Shown here: one piece after another, positions 25,801 through 40,290 of the stretch | Layout of the letters: each line of letters starts with the position of its first letter | How positions within the stretch are numbered: the first letter of the stretch is position 1 | Origin: Stercorarius parasiticus | Lineage: Eukaryota > Chordata > Aves > Charadriiformes > Stercorariidae | Direction: 5' to 3' | Assembly: GCA_013396915.1 (NCBI GenBank) | Contig: VWZL01002782.1 | Span: forward strand, 124,714 to 188,713 | DNA: 64,000 bases | Position numbers and translations under genes: made by a program | The notes under the pieces: model-generated | What the model saw: the letters and a program-made list of their open reading frames with translations, nothing else | Database searches by the model: none | Told to the model about the DNA's origin: nothing

Positions 25801-28800
25801 TTAGCTTAATTTTTTTTAAGAAAATATAATGAAATGGGAGAATACTGCAATATTTTTTATTGCATTTTGTACCTTACCATGAAAGTTCTCATTATTAGTT
25901 TTATTATTATTTTTGTCATTGTTTCTTTATTATTTTTTTGTAGTGAATGAATCATTTCTTATTCATGTACATGTTAAAAATTCAGTGTTCATGCACTGAA
26001 ACTGAAAGTTTTGTTCAAGCTTTATTAAAAGACAGTTATGCCAAAGAACTCTATTTATTTTGGCCTCTAAAGTCCCTACTTATGTTATTTTTATGCACAT
26101 TCCTTGTGGTGTTTATAAATACATTATATATATAAATACATTAAATATATTCTTATTTCTAGATGTCCAGCCTTCATGCCTCAGTCAAAAATTATAAAGT
26201 TCAAAATGAATTTTGATGCGTGGTAAACTAATAAAATCAACTTCCGACAAGCATATCTGATGAAGACTGAGACCGTATATCTAATTATATAGGACAGAAT
26301 ACAGCCACTTTCAATTTAATGCAGATTAAATAGAAAATCCTATCTGCAGTATATGTAGTAGTTATTCTCATAGATAGAATCATTGTGTGAGGAAGATTTC
26401 TAATCTGTTCTGCTGTGTGTGTAGCTAGAGGAGTTTCTTTGACTTCATCTTTGAATAATTTAAAACTTGCATTGTATGCAGAAAAACTTAATGTATGAAT
26501 AAAAAGTTTTAGTTGTAGAACTAGAAGACAAAATAACATGGTTAAGACTTCTTATATTTTAGTTCAGGTAGACAATGTTAAAGACTATTATTACGGACTT
26601 GATTATGGATTGGGTTCATTTCCTTTAATAACCATTGTTTAAAATATTGATGTCTGAAGGTGAGCTAATTACTCTAGTTTTCTTTTACTGTAGGTAAAGG
26701 GAAATAAAGCATGAGCCACCCAACGTGGTTTAGGTGGCTTCATTGTGGAACTGATATAATTCATTAAGCTGATTAAGTATTCTTTAAACAGGCTATTTTC
26801 AACTTATTATAAAAAAAATGTAGATGAACAGTTCATAGGTATCTACACTATAGGTGTCTGCATTTATTATAATCATCGGTTGTCCTGGAAAATCTGATTT
26901 TTGCTTCCTGGTGTTGTATTTTTTTTGTTATATTTTGTTTTGCTTCTGCACGAAGGCAATATTTAAGCACTTGATCTAGCAAAACAATAATGAATGATGC
27001 ATATGACCTACTTCCGTAGAGTAGAAGTAGTTATTTTAGCTATTGTGCTGTGTCTGCCTGTTGAGCAACACTACTATCAGCTTCATCACGACCTGGGAAT
27101 CAACTTCAATTAAAAGAAACTATTGTGGCATGTTCACCTTTGGCTATGATAAAGGGATTATATTTGTCAACCTTTTTAATGGGTTCTTTGGGGCTAGTAA
27201 TGTTCCTCAAGTGACTTGTTTGTCATCTCTGTTTCTCAGGTCATACTAGCATGGTCAAGATCAAGTAGTATAACTGAACCAAAATTTTCACAATGAAAGA
27301 ACTAAAAATCGTCAGCAGAGATTTCACCTAAGAGTTACTGAACATTTCAACTAGGGAAGCTCAATTTGGGTTGCCAGCAGAGTTGATAATCATTATAAAT
27401 GGTTTAAACTTCTCCAGCAAATTGTATGTACTGTGTATTAGTGTCTGCTGCATTGTGCTTTTTCCAAACCCAAGGCATTCTTCAGTACTTCTCTCTATGA
27501 TACTTTGTGAGACTTCAAAGGGTGTGTAGTATGGTACTTGGAGAAAAAAAAAAAAATTAGCAGCTTCATTATTTTTAAATTAGTTGTTGTTTGGGAAACC
27601 AGTCATGGGAAAAGTTGCTGGTTAACAGCCCTATTAAAACTTATATCTATGTCTTGGTCCACAGGAATCTGGTTATGAAAGCATTCTGGATACTCGCAGG
27701 CTTTTAAAGTTCTGAATTTATATGTGAAGAGGTGTAAGATTAAAAGAAATTTTAGTCTTACAGTTTTGATTGGTACAACTGTGGGTTTTTTTGTAATTTC
27801 TTTTTATTAAATAGGTGACATGAATATTAATGTTTATGTAGTTTAGCAAATTAAAATTTGAGAAAGTGACTGGAAGTTGGTTATCTGTTGAATAAACAGT
27901 TAGAAAATAATCATATATTTCAATTCTTTAATTATTTAAACAAAGAAATGCTAAGTCAGAAAATGTTAACTTAAGCTGAGAAAGAAAATGCGCAACCCTC
28001 CATTTTTCTTATTTTAGTTGCCTAAAGAGTAATGTAGAAACTTAAATAGGCTACTTATATACCACTGAAACAGATAAATCTCTACTAGTATAAGCATGTC
28101 TAGACAATATATCATCTGGGACTCACGTCAGCTAACTTTAGGCATCTACAGTGTATATATGTATTATGTGATCTAGACACTTTAAGTTTCCTTTTTTAGT
28201 TGTAGGAGAAAGAGGAATGCTTTAAGAATGCAATTTATCTGGTCTCTGTTAGTCATTTACATTAGGAAGTCAAAGTCCTGCCCCAGCATCTTTCATCAGC
28301 CCTTGTCTTGCTGTCACTCAGATTTTATACTCTATCCTAATGGTGTCAATACAAATAAACACAAATATCTCTTCCCTCCACATGGAGCAATTCTCAAAAA
28401 AATGTCCATTATTCTGGAAATTCAATTTCAAATGTTTACAATGAGGGCCTGCTTTCTGCTTGTGCTGCTATTAACAGTGATTCCCAGGGTCTCCTGCATG
28501 GAGTCCTCTCTTACGTAATGCCTTTCCTCCATCCATATCACATCTCCCTCTTGCAACTGCACCAAAAGGAAAGATAAAACAGTGATACCAGCTTGAGTAT
28601 TGTGAGAATAGTTCCAGGGTTTTTAATTAACAAGGATCCTGATTAGAACAGATGGAATAGCATTTACGCGGCACTGACTGAATCACTTCCGTGTGTATAT
28701 ACTAGTAAACCAAATATGTCTATAGAATGGGTACAAACCCTAGTAGACAATCATCTCTGCCCTTTAATTATCAAAATATTTATTGCCTGACATGTTTTCT

Positions 28801-31800
28801 GCTTGACAGAGTTGACAGAGTTCCCAAGCGTGATGTGGGGGACTGCATGTATGGATGAGGCCATCATGGTTTGTGAAAAATATTAGGACATAAGGATTTT
28901 AGCCATTCCTTGCCACTGGCTCTCAGGGGTAGAGAATGGTTGCTGACCTATTTCTTTACTAGCGTATATGTAGCCTCACCTCCCAGTTGACATATGTACA
29001 AGAAGCACACGTCATGCATAGTTTTGCCAGCTGCCTAGTTCTGTATGTTCCCACACTCAACATCCGTATCTATGAACTATCTTTCCTTGGCACTTAGCTT
29101 TTCCATTGTATAGTACGTGGAGCTAAGACACAGAATGTATATTTTTAGATTTTACATTGGAAGATGGGTGTTTAAAATTTAGATAAGGCAACACAGGTTT
29201 GGCAACTTTTTGAGGCTTAGATCATCATTGGATTTATCCTCAAAACCATTCCAAAAACAACTTGTTAACAATTTCAAAATGATGGCAGGAAAAATGAAAA
29301 ATCACTTTTATGATGATTTAGTAGCATTGGAAAAAGCAATCATTCCAAGGCACACAGTTTTGGACAGAAGATAAAGCATCATTTGTCTTAAGATGAAGGG
29401 CTTTTAAGATTTAGTTTCATGATTCAGGAACAGTTCTTAAGCAGTTAGGAAAGGTGCATCTTTATCCTGGAAAAAGGGAGCAGGTACGTGTCCAGCTGAG
29501 AAAGAGAGCCCTTTGAAAAAAAAGATTTTTAAGCATATGGTAGTTTCGTATATTTGAAAGTGCTTTCTGATTCATCGTTAAAATTAATTAATATGTTTCT
29601 AGGTCATTAGAAAGCTTTGCTTTGTCTGTTAAGCTTCACATGTTATCCATTAAACATAAAAGAACAAACAATTGGTTGTGTAGTGTCACAAATCAATGGA
29701 ATGCTGCTTAATAATCTTCATTTCATGCAAATCACCACTACTAGTGAATGAATAATGCTTTGAGATAACCATAATTGTTTAATAAATAATCCCTTTAATT
29801 TCAAAATTTGTGTTGTATATGTATAAAGCTAACAGATGTCATCTTAAAATACATTTAACTCTGTTGATCTGAGGTTTAAACCCCCCAAGTTTTAGGGTTT
29901 TCGTGTCATGTCACTTCTAACCTTAGATGCTGATTTCTCAACTTATTCAGGAGATGACTGTTCTGGCAGACATATAAAAAGAAGCAAAGTAAAATCAGAA
30001 AGAGGTAAATGAATGGGATGAGGGCAAATTAGATGCTAACTGCAGAGAAATAACTGGATATCATATTAAGCTACTACCTCCTTTTAATTTATAAAATACA
30101 TCAGGCAAAATCTGGCTTAATTTGAAATTCATATAAACACAAAATATTCCATGAGTCAGTGATGATGTTGATATTAATTTAACCTATGTCCAGGAGCAAT
30201 TGCCCCAATTTTAAATCAACAGATCTACATTATTTCAAATTTACTGCAGCATTGATAAGATCTTCGCTTTACTGTTTAACATTATGAATAATATGAATAT
30301 TATGCATCATATTGCAATCAGTGTCTTGAAATATATGAAGATCTTCATGATCACTAATATTGCAAATCTCTGGCATTGCAGGAAATGAAGGAAAAAATTA
30401 AAGAAAGCAAATGTTTCCACATTAGGACACTATGGTATTGTTATTTCTCCCATCACCAAAATTACTTTTAATCATTAAAACATCACAAAATATAACCAAC
30501 TTATCCTTCCTCTTCTTCTTGCAGGAAAGAGGACATTGTCTCTTCTTTCAGTCCCACATTTAGAGAAAGGAGACCCTGACTGCCCCTTTCCTACCTCTGA
30601 GAATAAATTAGTAACTTTCTGCCTAGTAGAAATAATGGCTAATTAAAAACAAGGACTAACACTAATTAACATCAAAGAAAAATATGGAAAGAGAGACAGA
30701 CAAACTGAAGAGATTCAGTTCTGCTACTCTTGCAACCAGGCCCTCGTCTGCTGTGATCCTATTTTACATCCTATTAAGCATGCTGAGAACATGGAAGTAT
30801 TTCCATGTGAGAGTAGAAATACCTAAAAAAAAAATAAATTCACTGTGCTGTCAAACCTCTTGCTGTTTCCTGTAGAAGCCTTCATGTCTGTGGTAGCAGG
30901 ATGGATAGCAAGTTGCAGTGAATAGTGGCCTGATGATAATAAGAAAGCTAACACCAAGACTTCGTATGTCTCAGTTTATATGCAAAATCTCTATAGTCTC
31001 CCAGATTGCTACTAGAAGATGAGTTTGCAATAATTCTCCTTAGTAGTAATTTTTTCTTAGAGATAACGCTGAATTATGGGATTGCTAAATTATTGTTATA
31101 ATCTAGCAATGACAACCTTTTATAAGAAAAATAGAAACAGAAAACAGATTCCAAGGAAACCTTTAAAAATTTCAAGACAGCTTCATGCCAATACCAATAT
31201 TAAATCCAATATCCTGGCCAATTACTGTATGAGTGATTCATTCTGCCAACCTACTTTGAAAGAAAAGATATTAATTTCCTAACCCAAGATGCAATGCCCT
31301 GATAATGTACTTCATTTTAAATGCTATGTTTTATCAGTGATTTCAGGACATTAACCCAAATTAAAAGATTTTGTAAACAGACAAGTCTGGAAAAAATGGG
31401 ATATATCAGCTTCATGAAAAATAATTCAGTTAATTACTTAATCCAAAACCAGTACATAAGTAGTGCAGCGTGCAGTATAAAGTGCTTTCAAAGGAAGAAT
31501 TAAATGATATTTCCAGAATGACAAAACAATAGATTATGGCCAAAATAAATGTTTTTGAAAGCAAGACAATTGAAAGTCAAAATGCAGAGAGAGTCTAAAC
31601 CCCAAGAATACTCTGAATTGAGTAAAAATTAACTCTGATTTCTAGGAAGATGTAATTATCAATACAAATACCAAAGCACCTTTAACAAACTAAAAGCTAA
31701 TTAATTTCACCAGGTAAACATTCTTCAAATGAAAACCAACTCAAAATAGTTTGATTTAAATCAAAATAGTAATCTCTTTAAGAAATGGGCAAAGTCATAG

Positions 31801-34800
31801 ATAAGAAATATTTTATGTAATGAAAAAGTTTGAGATAATCATATATCAGTGCATGAAGCATATATTGATTAAGTTAATTAAGAATACAGACTCTTATCTG
31901 AATACATTTCATACACATGATATTTTAAATGATTAATTGAATCTACTTGCCATGGTGTGCCATGTTTACATCACAACTTTTCACTTCATAGAATGCCTCC
32001 TCAGAACTACACTTGCAGGTGATTTTTTAAAAATTTTGTTCAGGTTATTTATAGAATTTTCATTTAATACTTGAGAAATAACCTCGCTTCAAAATATTGC
32101 ACAGTGGATTACTTACCATTATTTAGATGTATTTAATAAAGGTGCCTGATATTTTCCGTTGTTTATAACGTTAAACTTTAAGTTTAAACTGAATTTTTTC
32201 CATTTTCCAAATTTTTAATTTTTTATGAGAAAGTTTTTTCTTCCTTTCTGAAAGCTTTGAAATGTTTTAGACACTTATACACTTTCAGAGATGATCTTGA
32301 AAACTTGTCAAGGTAATGTTTGTGCCTTTTATTACTTTGTCTAACTATGGCTATCTTACTGAAAATCTGTAGATAGCTAAGGCCTAGTGAGACTGTTTAG
32401 GAAACAGGGAAATGCTTTAACCTGTCAGAAACTTCTAGGCTTTTATGATAAAGGCTTCTCACTGCTTCCCCAAGGTGAGTTAGACCAAACACTGAACAGA
32501 GGCAAGGGGACCTGTCTCTCCTCTGGTCCCAAGGATTCTGCTGCTGACGTCAAGTGAATGACACATTTTTCCAGAGCAGCTATGACACAGTGCAAGGACT
32601 ATACCTGTTCTGGCTGTGAGGTAATACTTATCAAGTAAAGGAGAATGCAGTTGCAGAAACTCACTCTTGCCTCTTACAGAAACTAGAAGATGAGCATGTA
32701 AAATGAGAAGGAATGGAAAAACAAGCTTCTTTTGACATTTTTCTTGAAAATTATATTTTTCCCTGCCAATCACAACTTCTTTGTGCTTCTTGTAGCTTAA
32801 AATAATTTCTCCTTTCATAACTCTATTTTTTGTTTTTCTTGAAAATTCTGAAATTTGTGCCTAATGTGTAAAATTTGTAAGTGAATAAAAATTTTACTTT
32901 TCCTTCAGTAGTTTTGGTTACCGCCTATAAAATCATTAGATAGTAAAATATCTGCCATAGTTTCAAAAGCAGATGGGTAATGGCCGTCATCTACTTATTG
33001 TATAGTTAGCACTAGAGATGTTAACCAGCCATTAAATAAGCAGCATCCTCCTTGAGAAATTAAGATAAGAATGGTCTTATAGAAAAAATCCACTATGTGA
33101 GCACTCCAGATATGCTGGTAATTGTGTCACCATCCTCTTTGGTATATCTTGAAAACTGTTGACTCAGATAATTTAAAATAACCTGAAGCTAGTGTGGTTT
33201 TCACAGCAGAAAACAGATAACCAAAAGGAATAACACAAGAAAGAGTTGATATGAACATATGGATGTATGGATTTGTTTCATAAATTAGATCTTTTTTATT
33301 GTTCTTTTTACAGATGATTTTGGAAAAAAGTTCTATGTGGTTAATGTTCAAAAGGAAAGCTTGTGTCGTGAAGCATGTCTGTTATATACTCCACATACTA
33401 TGTACGCATATTCCAGTTGTTAAGGGTAGGGACACGATGAAATGAAAACATTATTTCTTAAACTGGAAGCAATCAGGATCCCATGAATTAAAGAATTTTA
33501 AGTTGTAGAAATACGAAAAAGATATTAATTACACTGAAGTGTAATTAGTGAAGTGAAGATGATATAATTATCAGCAGGTCTTTCAAATGGATCCAGTATT
33601 AGCCAGGACTAAAACTTATAGAATGGATGCATTATCAGTCAGGAGTGAGTGCCATTTAGGAAAGGATTTTACTAGGAATTTAAGGGATATAGTTTGATTT
33701 CTCGAACTACTTATGTGGACTGCTATGTATCTGAGGTTGCCTTGACATCCATTTCTAAGCCCTTGTTAAGAACTTGCCAATTGTGAGGTGAAAAAGATTA
33801 CTTCAGTGTCATTTGATACTCTGACATATACAAATAGAAAATAGTTGTAGTTATAAACAGTAACTGGCATTTCTGGACACTGCTGATACTTGGAATAACT
33901 CAAAGGTTTTAATAACTATGTAATCCCATAAATTATAACATTGGAGGAGAAGGCTTTACTTATATCGGCATGCAGCAATGCCAACAATATCATCCTTCAT
34001 GAAAAAGCTGCTAAGGAGAGTTGTTAACTCCTGATTTTAGAAAATCATTATGTGTTTCAAAATATCTCGTTTCACAAAGCAAATAAAAAATTGTAAACAA
34101 GTAAGGATTTTTATTCTCTACTCTGAATCTGTTTTTCGATGTTACAGATCTAAAATACAACAGTTAGCCCTGAAGCTTTCTCAGTTGTATTGAAAAGCGC
34201 TTTTTAAAACTGTGAACGAGGGGGATCACAATATAAATTTGACACGCTAATCTCCAATTTATCTCCAGTTTGTTGATCTGATTAATTTAGGTTTTATTAC
34301 CTTTTTACAGTAGTCAGCTCTATCATAACTGTAGACTTTATACCTAAATCCTCTTGTAAAAATAAACTAGGAAAGTAGAAATATACATACTGATTCCAGT
34401 TCGAAGATTATACATTTGTTTCTTATGTCCCAGCATATTCCCACTATGTTTGTGCAAAGGTTGCTAATATAAGAGAAGGCAGGGCATTACAGGACTTAAA
34501 TAAGTGAGATTTAAAATAGAATAATCTACTGCAGAAACAGAGAGACATAAAAATATACTTAAAAATTTCATCTTATATAAACACACTAATCTAATATAAG
34601 TAAGAGTTAATAACTCAATTTTCATTTTTCTTAAAAATATAAATATTTAGAGGAAAGAAAATATGTCACTTACTTAATTTTCCTTGAAACAAAGTAGACA
34701 CTACAGAAATCACACCAACACTATAGTCCTGTCTAGGTAGTATCATATGTCTGTTAGTAAGTATTTGATTAGGTATAATCGATCAAGAAGAAAAGTTTTT

Positions 34801-37800
34801 CAGGATTTCCAGATGCTCATATACTGATACGTGTGTGTTAGTTGAATCATCATTAACATCCAGAAAGTTCACTGCCAAAATTATCACAACTGAATGCTGG
34901 GTTGAGCATTCAGGGTGCTGAGAACCAAACTAAGAAGTCTGTATATCCATAAATTTCCTTGCCCCTGACTCCATCTATTTTTTATTCCCTTACAGTCTTC
35001 TATTTACATTTAGCCAGTACATTAATACAGTAAATATCTGATAACCAAGTCAAGGTTAATTGCAAAAGTGTTCCAATTGTCGGATGAAAATAGACTTTTT
35101 TGCTGAATGAAAACACATCTTTCTAAACTTGTTGAGAAACAAAGTTAAAAATGGATCTTTCTCCTCATTTTTCTTGTTCACTTCTATTTTGCAGGGAAAA
35201 AAAGGAGAGGAAATCAAACTGAAACATTTATCAGTTCATTAGCGCCTTTCCACCAAAAATGGAAAATTAATGCTGAAAATATTTTTTTTGCGTCGACTGA
35301 CATTTATAATTGTTTTTTCTCCTTATACATTGAAGTAGAATTCTATATCACATGATTGAACATGTGAGTTATAGACCTGAGGACGTACTTCTGCGTATTC
35401 CTCACTATTTCACACTGTGCTAACAGCCTACTTGAATAACATATATTTCTTTGACACTGTTTAGCTCTTCTAACATACAAACATGTCACTCTCTGAAGAA
35501 GTTTTGCAAAAATCTCTATAAGATATATGATCTTTCAGTGAGTTAGTACTGCCACGAACACTTCATAAGCTCTGTCAAACAGTGATTTGTGCGGGACTGC
35601 AGCAGGCAATTAAACTTATCCTTTCCTAGAACGTTTTTCTTTTTCTCGATAAAAGCAGAGAATATTGAAAGTACTTAAAAGTAAAAGCCGAAGGGGTGTT
35701 GTTCAAGTAGTTTCTTGATATAGAAATACCAGTAAGTTCACAGAAATGACTAGCATGGCTGTTTCAGTGTTAACCTGTCATGTAGAAATAGCCAGAGAAA
35801 GTGTGACCTACACAGATGTTTAATGAGAAGATAATTCAAATCTTGAGTTATTTTCATGATAAACGTTTATCTCCCTTCAAATTAAGACCATTCCTACTCA
35901 TTCCAGTAGCCGATCAGTCAAGAGAGGAATGACGCACAGCAGGTAACCTGCAGGGATGGGGATAAAAGTAGCTGTTATTCTGGCTGCTAACATATTTGAG
36001 GGAAGGCTGACATTGTGACTTCCAGCTTATATTGGTTAAAAAAGGAGGCTTTGAAGGAAGAAAGCTGATATGTCTATGTCAAATGAATTACTTTGCAGAT
36101 GCTCTCCATCACTGTGTCTATAAAATAAGATTAAATGCCTTTTACTGGTTATGTCTCAAAGACAATTATTTTGATGCAGGAATAACAAAGGAAACTGCTT
36201 GATGTATGCTTCTGCAGGACTCAGACTAGAAATTGCAAATAGCCCTTTCTGATTTTAAAACCCCGGGGGGGAGGTGGGGAGGAAGATACCCATAATAGTT
36301 CATAGCCCAGAGCTGATAGTGTACTATATAGTTACTATATTATTTACTTTTTCACTATTAGAAAGACCAAAATTATAAGTAAGCACTTTTCACTAAGCCC
36401 TACACGGGATAGCTTATAGAAAGTTGTTCCCCCATGCCAAGTGATACTCGGTTATAGATGAATGTTGGTACATATTCAACTTGAAAGCCCTTTCTTTTTT
36501 CAGACATTTTAAACCATACCTGCATAAGGAAATCATATGTTTCATCAGAAAATACACTACTATCTTTCTTCCATGCTTGAGAATTCTGAAAATGTTTTCC
36601 CAAATGTGCCAGGGAACTTGCCTCTAGCATGAGGCAAAGCACATAAATTTTGAAGCTCGAAAAATGTTCTCTAAGAAATGCACAAGCCCATGCAATGAAG
36701 GTGATATCAGAATGCTGAATACCAACACTAATGTTAATTCTTGCAAAAGAAAAATTAGAGCATAATGCTGAAATAAAATAACAATTACAGGTATCTGCTT
36801 CTCAAGTGAAAGGCATCTGAGGATTCTTACTAAAAGTGAAAAGGAAAGGTGGAGTAGATGGGAGAAGCAGATTTAATGCTTTTGTATTTGGAATAGAATG
36901 TGCTTTTCCTCCCATGTGGAAAGCTGACTGTTTTTTAAGGTACAATATTGTGGGTGCGCAGCTCAGCACTGAGTTATAAACCAAAGTTTTACAGAATATA
37001 AGTTATTCAAAGGTTTTATGCATTCTCTTGATAAATGGCCTGTTGCAGATGTTTATTTATTCACAATATTATCCATGAATTTAATCACACTATCTTTCCT
37101 GGTTAATGAATCATCATGAAAGTAATTTGAACAAGATCAGTAATGTTATATTATTTCACCTTATGCAGTACAGTCATTAGGCCATAATGCAATTCAGCAG
37201 TGCAAAACTATCAGGGTAAGTACCATTAAAAGCAGAATCATGCATATATCCTTGACCCAGTATTTTTAAATGTTTGTGTGTCTGGACATTTCGAATGAAA
37301 AATTCATATTATACCTAAGATGAACACTGATCAAAAAGACCTGTTCTAATAAAAAGGACTTTATTAGGTAGCCATCTGCTTCAGACCTTAACAGTATGAT
37401 TGTGGATAGAAAAACAACTCTTAGAATAGCACTTTATAATGCAAGATCTTAATTTTTGATGTATTTCTTAATCATAATATAAACACTGAGATAAATGAGA
37501 AAAGTAAAATATTTTTACTACTATTAGTTGCACAGTTTTAATTATAAACTTTCTCTTGCTTAATATGTCATCATTGTTTTCAGCTATATTCTAAATGCAG
37601 GATCCTTGAGTACAGTTTCATGTAAAGAGAAGGGATTACACTTCCATTCTGATACAGAGTGGAGATTTTATTTCATCATTTTGATAAAAATATTTTGTTT
37701 CACAATAAGACTTGTTGCATTTGAGGATGTAATATTTTTACTTTACACTTATTTATACATTACCACAAATTTACAGTCTTGAAAGTATGAATGCATATTA

Positions 37801-39964
37801 ATGATAGCTATGCAATATAATAAAACATGGTTAACTGAATAAGCTGTTATCAAACCTATACATAGACTGAAAGATGTGCTGATGCATCATGAAGCATTCA
37901 GGAAAATACTTAAAAAAAAGCATGGATTAAGGATTTTGAATTTCACCTGATGTGCTGAGACCTTGATACACATAAAAGGATAAAGAGTTTGTCTTTTCTA
38001 AAAGAGATGTTCTGTTGAAAGGATATGATAAGAACATTCAGAAAAGTAATTATAGCAATCGAGTCTTGACTAAACAAAGGCACTGCCTAACCACTACATA
38101 TTCTACCTATTGAGCAGTAGTCTCAACCTCCCAGTTGAGATTCATTATGAAATATATAAAAAGAAAAAACCTCTGAAGAGTTTGGTAATGTCCTTATGAC
38201 ATCCCAGGAGGCTGATTATGACCCTCTGCCATCAAATACAGGAAGGACATTAATTCTGTCAAAAAAGGATGGTTCTAAAAACCAACAGTCATAATGATTT
38301 AATCTTCTAAAGGAAAATTCTAAACCATAAAACTTTCTAAATGAAAACTAAATTGAAGAATTAAGGCCTACGTTTCTTTTGTCAAAATGGCTAAAACAGA
38401 AGCATCTAGAAAATAAGTACTTTGTAAAAATGGTTTCTGTAAACAATGTTGTTAAGGAATCCTTCATACCAGCAGTAATGGTAGAAACCTGACTTAAATT
38501 TCACTGTAAGAGACAGCATGTCCTTTGAGAAAATGTCAAACATTTGTACTTCTAACAGGGCACTACAGTGTTTCCTAATAGCAATTCTATATATTAACTT
38601 ACATATACCAACACATACATATACCAAGTATATGTAATATATATTAAGAAAAAATTGGAATTTTATGTTACCACTGATATATACAGAAGGAAATGTTTGT
38701 TACTCTGTGAGGTCATACAACAGCTCTGAATGTTTCAGATGCCACCTAGTGCCCAGTTCTCATGTGTTGAAATCCCTTTCATGAGGAGAAAACTGATTTT
38801 CTCTCTCTAATGATATGTCCATGACACATTCCATATACACATCTTATACTTTACATTTCAGTTTTAAACCCTGAGTTTAAACCCCCTCTGTAGCAGAAAT
38901 AATTTTTCTCTCTTTTTTTTTTTAAACAAGTTGAAAAGTTCAACATACCAGAAGTTCTCTGCCTTTAGCGTTAAGACACAATTTGTGAAAAAGGCCTGTG
39001 GGGGGGAAACCTTGGCTAATAAGTCAGACATGAGGCACGGCTGATTAGCCATGGACATGTGTACATATTCTCAGACTATATACTCGTTAGTTCAGATGAC
39101 CTTTTCCAACAGGAAGCTGAAAGAGATGTTGCATACTTTCTTTTAGGACTAGCTAGTCTCTACTTTCAAATCATTTAAACCATAAAACTTTCAGATTAGT
39201 TTTTGCAACCGTTTAAGAATCAATTCACTAATTAGCAATGCCTATCAGTTCCCAAGTGTCAACTCTTACATTTCTTCTTAAGTCTCCTTAAGAAGTCCCA
39301 GTACTTTTCCACAAAATGTGTTTTATTTCATTCTGTTCTCTGCTTTCAGTATTCTTATCATCTTGAATATAAAACCTATACATCTTCCTAATATTTGTGT
39401 TATGGCTTGCAAAATGTAACTCTAATTTCAGTAGAAATCTAGATATGACAGTACATTAAATATATAAAATTAAAGAAATTTATTTGACATACGTATCTAT
39501 TCTTGTCTGTGAAATTTGTGTGGAGACACTGTGTATGTGGTGCCACACAACTTGTTTGTGCTATGACATCATCCTTCGGTGGGCAAACTGCCTTACTCTA
39601 AATTCAGTTAGCTTTTTATATCTTTGGTTACTGTAAATAACCAAGGTAAGGACAGACAGTGAGGAACAATGCAACATTTACAAACTACCTAGCATAAGGC
39701 AAAATAAGGTGAGGCATTGACGCAACAGTGGAATAAAAATAAATAATACAGTGAAATATTTCTTACCATAAGAGTTCAGAAATTGCAGATGAAATTCTTT
39801 TGTATAACTTGAAAAGGCATGGTAAGAAATACATATGGTAGGAGGAACAGCAATATGGTATATAGTTTTTAGGATTCATTTTTATTTTAATTGTCCTGGG
39901 CTCTGGAAAAAGCTTTGCTCTGTAATTACATCAGCCTCTTCCTAGCTGACTATAGAATACAGCT
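19851..39964. other. Long intron stretch, no repeats or exons recognised
   Basis: Twenty kilobases of AT-rich intron with no CR1, LTR, satellite or exon that I can recognise. Homeodomain-core-rich patches with ATTTGCAT/ATGCAAAT octamers near 20863 and 29725, and a dense TAAT/ATTA patch near 23580-23830, look like possible conserved non-coding elements. The longest open frame here (139 codons, 24046-24465) shows no family likeness. Confidence 0.5.
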
Positions 39965-40220
39965 ATGCCAAAAAAGCACTCAGGATCATTGCAGTGTGAA
40001 TGGAAAAATCCTGTTATGACTCATATGTGGACATATCTACACAGCCATTACATGGCAGGCAGGGGGCATCTTTCTGGGTTCCATCCACCTGGGAAGCTGA
40101 ACAACCACTACACAGTGTGTAGTTCTGAACGTCCACAGTGTGGATGGAGCAATCTCTGCAACACTTGCAAGTCTACACCCATTCCAAAACTTCATGTAGT
40201 CCATGCACTATGTGAATTTT

Positions 40221-40290
40221 GCTTTGGCAGGGGGGTTGGACTAGATGATCTCCAAAGGTCCCTTCCAACCCCTACCATTCTGTGATTCTG
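40221..40290 (+). mobile_element. CR1 3' tail, sense, about 70 bases
   Basis: GGGGGGTTGGACTAGATGAT, CTCCAAAGGTCCCTTCCAAC and ATTCTGTGATTCTG are very close to the CR1 3' end, closer than the tails at 1.1 and 19.2 kb, so it is a younger copy. Only the last 70 bases are clearly CR1. The 250 bases upstream (39965-40220) are of unknown origin. Confidence 0.88.
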
